Source: Mesorhizobium sp. B2-1-8
GTDB taxonomy: Bacteria > Pseudomonadota > Alphaproteobacteria > Rhizobiales > Rhizobiaceae
Direction: 5' to 3'
DNA: 64,000 bases
Assembly (NCBI RefSeq): GCF_006442545.2
Contig: NZ_CP083952.1
Span: 5,929,501-5,993,500 of the forward strand
Made by a program: the position numbers and the translations under genes. This document shows positions 25,748 to 33,077 of this stretch, one piece after another. The notes beneath the pieces are model-generated. The model saw only the letters and a program-made list of their open reading frames with translations. It ran no database searches and was not told the DNA's origin. How positions within the stretch are numbered: position 1 is the first letter of the stretch; each line of letters opens with the position of its first letter.

Positions 25748-26590
25748 GCCTGACAGTCAGGAAATTGAAGGACCGGGGCGCGGCCTCGGTCCTTTCGTCG
25801 TATCAGCGATATTCCTTGGAAATGTGAACCCTACTTCTCGGGCAGATCCTGCACCGCTCGCACAGCTGGGCTGTACGGCGCGCCGGGACCTCTGCCACGA
25901 ATAGGTATCGATCTGCTCTGCGATCACGCCCTGTAGTTCAGCGCCAGGTTTGATCGATAGATCGACCGGCCCGGCCTGTCATATCATGGCGGATGAACAG
26001 CAGCGCCGAGATTGGACTCGCAAAACAGCTACTTACGATCGATAAATTTCCCGGCCCTCTGCCGGCCCAAATTCCTCCAGAGCGCATTGGTCCTTATGGA
26101 TTGGTCCTTGTGGAAGGACAGGCGCCCGGCGGCGATGGTCGGCAATCACATAGTGTCGAACGCCGGCGGCCACCTCCGTAGCGAGCGGAGGACCGCCAGA
26201 GGTCTCCAGGACCTCTGGCGGCATCCCTCCTTCAAATAATGACCAGTTCGCTAGCTCGCGGACGAGTTGAGCGTGTGCAGTGCCCGCCTGTTCGGCAGAA
26301 GTTTCATGCCTCGGCAGCTGTTGCCCTGGTGGCCGTCCGTACGCCATGCGTGCCTCAGCGTGTTCACTTTGACTACGCCAGCGATCGAGTTCGATGGCGC
26401 AGTGGTTCGGCTCCACCGCCCGAGACATGAGTAGACAAAACCAGCATTCCGGCCACCACTCGGCTATGCGAGCGCTCAACGTTTGGCCTCGAGGGCCGCC
26501 CGACATGCGGTTCAACACCCGCGAAAGGTTGCCGAGGATGGTCATTGGGAACTCCAGGGAATTGCGAACGACGCGGCAGTTTAGGCAACA
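25748..26590. other. Long intergenic region with one open frame of doubtful coding value
   Basis: About 840 bp. A minus-strand frame from 26545 to 26033 (170 codons, MTILGNLSRVLNRMSGGPRG...) has no recognised family, is rich in His, Arg, Pro and Trp, and contains the perfect hairpin at 26193-26221; I regard it as non-coding or at most a decayed gene. No ribosome-binding site supports it. Nothing else was found. Confidence 0.4.
26193..26221. repeat. Perfect 12-bp inverted repeat
   Basis: CCGCCAGAGGTC pairs with GACCTCTGGCGG around a 5-base loop (TCCAG). A smaller GC hairpin (CCTCCG..CGGAGG) is directly adjacent at 26173-26191. There is no T-run after it on either strand, so it is not a classical terminator. 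Confidence 0.7.
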
Positions 26591-27580
26591 TCATCCCCTG
26601 ATGAAGGCGAGCAGGTCAGCGTTGACCTGGTCCTGGTGCGTGGCTGTGATGCCGTGCGGCGCCCCGGGGTAGTAGATATCCTTGGCACCCTTTATCAGTC
26701 GCGCCGACTTGACCGCCGAGTCCTTGACGGGAACGATCTGGTCGTCCTCGCCGTGCAGGATCAGGGTCGGCACGTCGAACTTCTTGAGGTCCTCGGTGAA
26801 ATCGGTCTCGGAGAATGCCTTGACGCTTTCGTAGGCGTTCAGAAGACCGGCCTGCATGCTCCACAGCCAGAACTGATCCAGGATCCCTTGCGAAACCTTG
26901 GCGCCGGGCCTGTTTGCGCCATAAAACATCGGCGCCAGGTCGCGGTAGAATTGCGAGCGGTCCCTGACGAGCGCGCTCCGCATGTCGTCAAATACTTCCT
27001 GGGGCAGGCCTTCCGGATTGGCCGAGGTCTTCAGCATGATCGGCGGAACGGCGGCGACAAGAACGGCCTTGGCGACACGCTTCGTCCCGTGACGTCCGAT
27101 ATAGCGAGCGACCTCGCCGCCTCCGGTGGAATGTCCGACCAGCGTGGCGTCCCGAAGGTCCAGCGCCTCGATCACCGCTGCCAGATCGTCGGCATAGCCG
27201 TTCATGTCATTGCCGGACGAGGCTTGACTGGACCGGCCATGGCCGCGGCGGTCGTGCGCAACCACCCGGAAGCCGTTCTGTGCGAGAAAGAGCATCTGAC
27301 CGTCCCAGGCGTCGGAGTTCAGCGGCCAGCCGTGCGAGAACGTTACAACCGAGCCCTTGCCCCAATCCTTGTAGTAAATTTCGGTGCCGTCCTTGGTTGT
27401 GATGGTGCTCATCGGCTTGGATCCTTTGTTTGATTGAGAGGTGGGAAGGTTTTGCTTTCGGTTCGTGGCCAAGGCAGCCGGAGGCAGACCGGCCGCCGCA
27501 ACGGCGCTCAAGCCAGCCAACAAGACATCGCGGCGGGATCCGCCAACGGAGAAAAGTCCATTCTTATTCATCGCATCCAT
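26591..27580 (-). CDS. Tat-exported alpha/beta hydrolase, non-haem chloroperoxidase type
   Basis: 329 residues from [14 protein letters not shown] (start 27580; 27571 is also possible). A twin-arginine signal ([20 protein letters not shown]) leads to a domain beginning [20 protein letters not shown], the usual start of cofactor-free haloperoxidase-like hydrolases. Motifs: [15 protein letters not shown] (oxyanion), [13 protein letters not shown] (Ser nucleophile), [10 protein letters not shown] (Asp) and APHGITATH (His). Family members show esterase or perhydrolase activity. The Tat leader is an added feature: most relatives are cytosolic and start at the internal Met. The 38-bp shared element is about 150 bp upstream. 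Confidence 0.9.
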   Translation of the reverse strand: MDAMNKNGLFSVGGSRRDVLLAGLSAVAAAGLPPAALATNRKQNLPTSQSNKGSKPMSTITTKDGTEIYYKDWGKGSVVTFSHGWPLNSDAWDGQMLFLAQNGFRVVAHDRRGHGRSSQASSGNDMNGYADDLAAVIEALDLRDATLVGHSTGGGEVARYIGRHGTKRVAKAVLVAAVPPIMLKTSANPEGLPQEVFDDMRSALVRDRSQFYRDLAPMFYGANRPGAKVSQGILDQFWLWSMQAGLLNAYESVKAFSETDFTEDLKKFDVPTLILHGEDDQIVPVKDSAVKSARLIKGAKDIYYPGAPHGITATHQDQVNADLLAFIRG

Positions 27581-27728
27581 CCATGATGTGTGGCTTTGAA
27601 CTTCCAGCTCACCATCACGACTGTCGAAATCGACCTGCACGATCGCATTTGGGGAGGGGCGAGCGAAGGAGCGGTCGAAACTCGACGGGCGTGATGGCTG
27701 GGAAGAGGATGCGCCGATCCGGGCCGCG

Positions 27729-27766
27729 AACCTATTCTACGGAAGGATCTGTGATACGATGCCAAG
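27729..27766 (-). promoter_or_regulatory. Shared upstream element, copy 2
   Basis: This copy differs at two positions from 23761-23798. Similarity extends beyond the core to about 27702 (GATGCGCCGA shared) and 27776. It precedes the Tat-exported hydrolase on the minus strand. A common regulator for both hydrolases is the simplest reading. Confidence 0.5.
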
Positions 27767-28224
27767 GTGCAGGATAGGCACGCCGAGGTGTGGGTCCTGC
27801 CGAGGCAGGGCGCTCATGACATCATTCGGCAGGCATGCGTGCTCCCGGATGGGGCATCAAGGATATGGCCCCCCGGGCGTCGGGTTGCAACCGGCGATAT
27901 CGGTTCGATCTGCGAAGGGTCACGACAGGAGCCAGACCCGCCGCTCGGACTCGTCGATCCAATTCTCATAGGAGGCTCGAGGTGGCCACGTCGCTGTGTT
28001 CGTCGCAAAGGTCTGCCGGACGCGCATGCGGGTGGCCGGCGTGCCATTTTCCTCGCGCATTTACGCAAGCGCCTCATGCGACTGGACGAAATCGGCGTCG
28101 TTGTGCATGAGTCGTTGGCGGCGGGAAATGTCGCCAACCGAGCGAATGGCGGTGCCGCCGAGTTTGCGCACCGAAGGCTGCGAAACGGTGCATTGCTGAC
28201 TCTGCTGACGGAGCATGGATAAGC
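27767..28224. other. Intergenic region with two small candidate ORFs
   Basis: On the minus strand, 28216-28061 could encode 51 residues (MLRQQSQQCTVSQPSVRKLG...) and its TAA is directly followed by an ATG opening a 46-residue frame, 28060-27920 (MREENGTPATRMRVRQTFAT...). The stop-start contact suggests coupling, or the pair may be one decayed gene. Neither has a recognised family or a strong ribosome-binding site. The plus-strand frame across the same region looks like a shadow. Confidence 0.3.
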
Positions 28225-28932
28225 CTATCCCAGAGCAGAAGTTGCCCCGGCTTCGCGCATCGGCGCGGGCAGTGTTTCCCATGCCCGGATCAACTCGCCG
28301 ATGGAAGCGGCCTCCATCTTGCGCATGACATTGCCGCGATGCAGCTTGACTGTCACTTCACTGATGCCGAGTTCGAAGGCGATCTGCTTGTTGAGACGGC
28401 CGCGCGCCACTTCATGCAGAACCTCGCGCTCGCGTGGCGTCAGCGTCTCGACGCGCTCGATGTTGCGCTTGACGACCACGGCCTGCGCCCGCCGCTCGGC
28501 ATCCGTCGCGATGCCCGCGATCACGGCGTCGAGCAGTGTTTGGTCCCGCACCGGCTTGGTCAGAAAGTCCACGGCGCCGGCCTTCATCGCCTGGACGGTC
28601 ATCGGAATGTCGCCATGCCCGGTCAGGAAGATGATGGGCTTGGGGTTTCCGTTCTTCGCAAGATGATGCTGCAGATCGAGACCGCTCGTCCCTGGCATGC
28701 GCACGTCGAGGATCAGGCAGCCGGGGCTGTCCAGTATGTCGGCGTCAAGCAATTCGCGGGTCGAGGTGAAGCAGACCGGCAGGAAACCCGCCGACAGGAT
28801 CAATTCGAACAGCGCCTCTCGAACAGACGCATCGTCATCGACAATGATGACGAGCGGCTGCCCCGCTTCACGCTTCCGCTGCTGCTGCGATAACGGCGCC
28901 GATTTCCGTAAGAGCGGCTGGTCAACTCTCAT
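28225..28932 (-). CDS. FixJ/NarL-type response regulator
   Basis: 235 residues from MRVDQPLLRKSAPL. The receiver domain (about 28-145) shows acidic pocket IVDDDAS, phospho-acceptor Asp in CLILDVRMPGTSGLDL, ITGHGD-type Thr (FLTGHGD) and Lys in FLTKPV. A LuxR-type HTH follows (LTPREREVLHEVARGRLNKQIAFELGISEVTVKLHRGNVMRKM). The sequence is of the FixJ/TodT/StyR branch. The ATG overlaps the end of the CheY-like gene (ATGAGAGTTGA), so translation is coupled. An N-terminal extension of about 25 basic residues precedes the receiver. Likely output of the kinases encoded upstream. Confidence 0.92.
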   Translation of the reverse strand: MRVDQPLLRKSAPLSQQQRKREAGQPLVIIVDDDASVREALFELILSAGFLPVCFTSTRELLDADILDSPGCLILDVRMPGTSGLDLQHHLAKNGNPKPIIFLTGHGDIPMTVQAMKAGAVDFLTKPVRDQTLLDAVIAGIATDAERRAQAVVVKRNIERVETLTPREREVLHEVARGRLNKQIAFELGISEVTVKLHRGNVMRKMEAASIGELIRAWETLPAPMREAGATSALG

Positions 28933-29311
28933 GTTTGTCCTCGGTTTCTTGGTTGCGTAAAGCGTCGCTGACGGCGGCAAGCAGGGCCTGGCCATCAAAA
29001 GGTTTGCGGAAAAACCCACTGATGCCCCTGGCGCGGTACTGATCCGCTATCTCGTGACGGCCGGTGATCAGGAAGACCCGCAGTTCCGGGCGCGCCTTCT
29101 TCACCAGGTCGCGAAGTTCGAAGCCGTCCATACCAGGCATCCCGATATCCGTGATGAGTACGTCCACGCCCGACAGTCCGTCGACGAGCAGCGATCCCGC
29201 CGACGAGAAGCTGCGAGCCACATAGCCCGCGGATTCAAGAAGGTCCTCCAGCGACTCAAGCAGTCTTGGATCGTCATCTACAACCGCCACGACAGGTCTT
29301 CGCTTGGTCAC
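28922..29311 (-). CDS. CheY-like single-domain response regulator
   Basis: 129 residues, MTKRRPVVAVVDDDPRLLES. It holds only a receiver: acidic pair VVDDDP, phospho-acceptor Asp in LITDIGMPGMDGFE, Thr in LITGRHE, Lys in GFFRKPFDG. There is no output domain, so it probably acts as a phosphate sink, relay or allosteric partner in the kinase/regulator cluster. It is 2 bp from the upstream regulator's stop and overlaps the next gene, consistent with an operon. Confidence 0.92.
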   Translation of the reverse strand: MTKRRPVVAVVDDDPRLLESLEDLLESAGYVARSFSSAGSLLVDGLSGVDVLITDIGMPGMDGFELRDLVKKARPELRVFLITGRHEIADQYRARGISGFFRKPFDGQALLAAVSDALRNQETEDKHES

Positions 29312-29313
29312 GC

Positions 29314-29955
29314 TCAGCTCCCTCCCGCTCGGCGCGAGTGGGTGATCGGGATCTCCAGTCGCTCCGCGAAACGGACGAGATCGGCCAGCGACGCCGCCGC
29401 CATCTTCTGCATCACATTCCTTCTATGGATTTGTAGCGTGACCTCGCTGATCCCGAGTTCCGCGGCGGCCTGCTTGTTGAGCAGACCGCTCACCACCAGT
29501 GGCAGCACCTCACGTTCGCGCGGCGTCAGATCAAGATAGCGTTGCCGCAGCACACCAAGCTCGGCGCGCTCTGCTCGCTTTTCTCGATCCTGCGCGATCG
29601 CCGCGTGGATTGCGGCCATAAGATCCGCATCACTGAAGGGCTTGGTCAGGAAATCCACGGCGCCGTGCTTGATCGCACGCACCGAGGATGGGATGTCTCC
29701 ATGTCCGGTTATGAAAACGATCGGCGGATGATCGCCCTCCGCGATCTGCCCCTGCAGATCAAGGCCGTTAATATCCGGCAGCTCGACATCGAGGATGAGG
29801 CACGACGGGGCGTCCGGCTTGTCCGCGCTGACATAGTCACCCGCTGATCCAAACGCGATGGCGCGCAAACCGTGCGAGGCCAGCAATTCGCCGAGCGCCT
29901 CCCGAATACGTTCATCGTCATCCACGATGAAGACAATATGATCTTCCATCGTCAT
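29314..29955 (-). CDS. FixJ-type response regulator
   Basis: 213 residues from MTMEDHIVFIVDDDERIREA. The receiver has the DDD pocket, Asp in CLILDVELPDINGLDL, Thr in FITGHGD and Lys in FLTKPF; the LuxR-type HTH is LTPREREVLPLVVSGLLNKQAAAELGISEVT. The start overlaps the stop of the upstream kinase (ATGA), so kinase and regulator are made together and are the likely cognate pair. A second start two codons on (29949) is possible. A stump of a near-identical regulator follows the second kinase at 33003-33077. Confidence 0.93.
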   Translation of the reverse strand: MTMEDHIVFIVDDDERIREALGELLASHGLRAIAFGSAGDYVSADKPDAPSCLILDVELPDINGLDLQGQIAEGDHPPIVFITGHGDIPSSVRAIKHGAVDFLTKPFSDADLMAAIHAAIAQDREKRAERAELGVLRQRYLDLTPREREVLPLVVSGLLNKQAAAELGISEVTLQIHRRNVMQKMAAASLADLVRFAERLEIPITHSRRAGGS

Positions 29956-32840
29956 GGCGCCTTTATAGGCAAGGTGAAGATGAACGTCGCTCCATGCGGC
30001 TCGTTCCTCTCCATCCACAATCGCCCCCCGTGAGACTCTATGATCGACCGGCAGATCGCCAACCCCATCCCCATCCCCTGCTCTTTCGTCGTGAAGAACG
30101 GCTCGAATATCCTGTCCGGAAATTCGACGCCCAGGCCACGATCGCTGATTTCCGTCTGGACCAGATCCCCAATTCGACGCACTCGCACACCGAGAATCCT
30201 TTCGCCCGCAGCAGGGTCCATCGCCTCGATGCCGTTGCGGATGAGGTTGACCAGAACCTGCTGGACCTGGACACGATCGAGCGCGACAGGCGGAAGCTCA
30301 CTCTCGACGTCGATGTCCAGACGGACACGGCGCCGCGCCGCCTCCTCGGCCATGAGGCTACCCGCTTCAGCAATGACGCTGGCGATCGGCGTGCTGATTC
30401 TCATTTCAAGGGATGGTCTGAACAGAGCACGGATGCGGCTGACAACATCCGCCGCCGAGTTGGCGTCCCGGATGATGCGCTCGGCCGTGGTCTTCGCACG
30501 AACGATGTTAGGGGGCTCAGCGGTCAGCCAACGATAGCAGGCGTGTGAGTTGGCCACGATCGCCGCCAGTGGCTGGTTCACCTCGTGCGCGATAGAAGCC
30601 GCAAGCTCGGCAAGGCTTGCCGCCTGGCTCGCCCGTGCAAGTCTTTCTCGCGCCAGACGCAGTTCCTCCTGCATCCGAACCTCACTATCGATGTCCAGGC
30701 AGATGACATTCCACTGCACAATGGCCCCCTCGGCGTTGCGCATCGGCGCAGCGCGCGTGTCGACCCAGAGGTATTCGCCATCGAAACGCCGCAGACGGTG
30801 CTTGCGCGAGTATGGCTCGCCGGTGGCCAATGAATGGGCGTACTGCTCCTTCACCCCCGCGACGTCGTCGGGATGAACGCCAGCGTCGAGCGTCCCGCTC
30901 AGCCGTGATTTTCCGTTACCATCCAAGTCTTCAAGCTCGTAGCCGAGGAACTCGCGGAGCTGCTGGCTGCGATAGATCGGCTCGCCATCCGGCGCGGCGC
31001 AATCGATCAATGCCGGCAGCGTTTCGACGAGCTGCCAGACAAAACGCTCTCTCTCGCGCAGCGCCTCTTGAGCGGTGACGAGATCGTGTATGTCAACGCA
31101 CACGCCATACCACTGGAGGATGGCGCCATCCTCGTCGCGCAACGGTTCCGCGCGTGTCTCCGTCCAGCGATAGCTCCCGTCCACCCGCAACTGCCGATAC
31201 CGCTGAATGTAGGGATCGCCCGTTGTGAGTGAATGGCCAATTGCCTGTCTTGCCGCCCCGACGTCGTCCGGATGGATAACGCTGAGGGAGGGCGAGCCCT
31301 CAGCGTCGGTGATGTCCTTGAGGGTGGCGCCAGTTATGTCGATAAAGCGTTTGTTGACGTAAGTCGGTGTTCCTGTGGGCGTTGTGGTCCAGATCAGGGC
31401 AGGAACGGTGTCGATCAACTGCTGGAGCTGCTGCTCCCGTTCGCGCAACGCCGCCACGGTTTTCTTATAAACGTCGATGTCAAGCGCGATGCCAAACCAT
31501 CCTGTGATTTGACCCTGGCTGTCGCGCGTTGGCCGTGCGGCGGTTCGAGCCCAGACATAGATGCCGGTCGCGCGCCGAAAGCGAAACTCGACATTGAAAT
31601 GATCGCCGGTCTCCAGGCAGTGACGCCATGCGGCTGCGACCTGGTCATAGTCGTCCGGATGAAGCAGCCGTTTCCAGGCGGTATGACCCTCCTTCAAGGA
31701 GGCGTTCAAATCCTCCGGCGTCACCCCGAGGGAGTTCTGGGCAAACGGATGCAGGTAGATCCATCTGCCGGCCGCATCGAATGCCCATCCGTTGCCGAAT
31801 ATGCTCTCGATGACCTTCGCCGACCGGATTGGTTCGGCTTCGGGTTCACCCAGCGGGTCTAATCCTGTGGTAATTGGCGGCTCCCTGTCCGTCACCAGAT
31901 CGTCGATGTCGACACTTGTACTGTACCCGGGCTCTGATCGGGTCTCGGTCCAACGATAGTTGCCGTCGACCTGGAGTTGCCGATGTCTCGTGACCTGGGG
32001 GACGCCGGTCCAGAAGGCGCGGGCGGCCGCATGAGCCGTCGCAGTCCGATCATCCGGATGAATAAGGCCCAGCGAATGCGGTGCATCGGGCGCGGCTTTT
32101 TCCTCGAGCGCGGCACTGGCGGCGTCCGCAAATCGATCACTGACGACGGGCGGAACATCGCCGTCAATAATTGTGCCGTACCATGCAAGGACATAACCGT
32201 GGCTGTCACGCAATGGCTGCCCCGAGATTCGACTCCAACCGTAAGCACCACTCGCGCGTAACATGCGATGTTCGACATTGTAATGCTCACCTGTTTGCAG
32301 GCAGCGACGCCATGTGGCGACGGCGTCGTCACAATCGTCTGGATGAATCACGTGCTTCCAGCCAAATTCACCTTCTTGCGACGAAGAATTCAGATCGTCC
32401 AGCCTCATCCCAAGAACAGCCAGTGCGGCCGGCGTCACGTAGGTGAACCTGCCGGCGGCATCGGTCGCCCATGCATTGCCGACTACCCTCTCGACAACCT
32501 GCGCTGCCCAACCTGGGTCGGCATCGGGTGGCGCCGAGACACCTGTGGCAACGACCGCCGCAACGCAAAGCGCTACGGCAAAGAACGTTGCCCACGGCAA
32601 TGCGAGATCGCGCATACCGCCAACGTCGAACCAGGCGGCCCAGACCAAACCGACGAGCGCGATCCCCAATATCGCATAGAGGAGTTGAACCTTGCGACCA
32701 CGTGCATAGAGGTTAAGGGCGGCAACCGGGGCCACCAGGCCAAATGGCGTCGCGGTCAGCCAGGAAGCGGTGATCCCGACGACGGATGCTCCGATGACAA
32801 GGGCCAGGCGTTGTTGCAGGAGCGTTGCTAACATCATCAT
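29952..32840 (-). CDS. Multi-PAS membrane sensor histidine kinase (HK1)
   Basis: 962 residues from MMMLATLLQQRLALVIGASV; AGGAG lies 6 bp before the ATG at 32840. About four membrane helices occupy 10-105. Then come PAS/PAC units recognisable by their HPDD and 'W..T.A.P.RD..G.I..W.G...DI' signatures: near 115-235, a partial one near 260-320 missing its front half, then about 340-465, 470-595 and 600-725. The kinase core has the H-box ASIAHEVNQPLAAIVANSHA, N-box LVNLIRNGIEAM and F/G2 boxes EPFFTTKEQGMGMGLAICRS. It belongs to the NwsA/TodS-like family in rhizobia. The C-terminal third is almost the same as that of HK2. Ligand unknown. ATGA overlap with the FixJ-type regulator downstream. Confidence 0.93.
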   Translation of the reverse strand: MMMLATLLQQRLALVIGASVVGITASWLTATPFGLVAPVAALNLYARGRKVQLLYAILGIALVGLVWAAWFDVGGMRDLALPWATFFAVALCVAAVVATGVSAPPDADPGWAAQVVERVVGNAWATDAAGRFTYVTPAALAVLGMRLDDLNSSSQEGEFGWKHVIHPDDCDDAVATWRRCLQTGEHYNVEHRMLRASGAYGWSRISGQPLRDSHGYVLAWYGTIIDGDVPPVVSDRFADAASAALEEKAAPDAPHSLGLIHPDDRTATAHAAARAFWTGVPQVTRHRQLQVDGNYRWTETRSEPGYSTSVDIDDLVTDREPPITTGLDPLGEPEAEPIRSAKVIESIFGNGWAFDAAGRWIYLHPFAQNSLGVTPEDLNASLKEGHTAWKRLLHPDDYDQVAAAWRHCLETGDHFNVEFRFRRATGIYVWARTAARPTRDSQGQITGWFGIALDIDVYKKTVAALREREQQLQQLIDTVPALIWTTTPTGTPTYVNKRFIDITGATLKDITDAEGSPSLSVIHPDDVGAARQAIGHSLTTGDPYIQRYRQLRVDGSYRWTETRAEPLRDEDGAILQWYGVCVDIHDLVTAQEALRERERFVWQLVETLPALIDCAAPDGEPIYRSQQLREFLGYELEDLDGNGKSRLSGTLDAGVHPDDVAGVKEQYAHSLATGEPYSRKHRLRRFDGEYLWVDTRAAPMRNAEGAIVQWNVICLDIDSEVRMQEELRLARERLARASQAASLAELAASIAHEVNQPLAAIVANSHACYRWLTAEPPNIVRAKTTAERIIRDANSAADVVSRIRALFRPSLEMRISTPIASVIAEAGSLMAEEAARRRVRLDIDVESELPPVALDRVQVQQVLVNLIRNGIEAMDPAAGERILGVRVRRIGDLVQTEISDRGLGVEFPDRIFEPFFTTKEQGMGMGLAICRSIIESHGGRLWMERNEPHGATFIFTLPIKAP
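29990..31040 (-). repeat. Direct repeat copy A (kinase-core DNA of HK1)
   Basis: This segment aligns with 33121-34171 at a constant offset of 3,131 bp with no insertion or deletion that I could see and only scattered substitutions, densest conservation around 30401-30560. It covers the last PAS, H-box and ATPase domain. Confidence 0.85.
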
Positions 32841-32964
32841 CGGCGGCTCCTGCCGGACAAGCAAGGCCTTGGGACCGTCAGCGCTTCGTTCAGCACTTGT
32901 TCTTAATATCTGGGCTGGCGAGTTCACGCCCCACTCTAGTGCGGTCGCGCTAGAGCTGCATCTT

Positions 32965-32982
32965 ATGGAAATCCATGTATTG
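32965..32982 (-). promoter_or_regulatory. Palindromic element upstream of HK1
   Basis: The 18 bases ATGGAAATCCATGTATTG (plus strand) occur identically at 37251-37268 upstream of HK2. They include the dyad ATGGA-AA-TCCAT. The site lies 125 bp before the HK1 start, against 143 bp for HK2. It is a candidate operator for a FixJ-type regulator of this cluster. Confidence 0.5.
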
Positions 32983-33002
32983 GGGTGTGGCCGCTATAGA
33001 GG

Positions 33003-33077
33003 GCCGCAGTGCGCTGAGAGCTTCGGGATTGTGTCCATCCTCATCCACGATGAAGACATATGATCCGCCATCGTCAC
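33003..33077 (-). pseudogene. Stump of a duplicated FixJ-type response regulator
   Basis: Right after HK2, overlapping its stop (GTGACGATGG), the minus strand reads M-T-M-A-D-H and then, after one missing base, VFIVDEDGHNPEALSALR. This parallels MTMEDHIVFIVDDDERIREALGE of the regulator that follows HK1. Similarity ends at about 33003. It is the 5' end of a third regulator copy, the remainder deleted. Confidence 0.75.

Noticed and set aside
26033..26545. 170-codon minus-strand gene
   Set aside because: No family, poor composition, includes a perfect hairpin, no ribosome-binding site; kept only as a doubtful frame in the gap description.
27767..28222. 151-codon plus-strand gene
   Set aside because: Composition typical of a shadow frame and no start signal; the minus-strand small ORFs look slightly better but are also uncertain.
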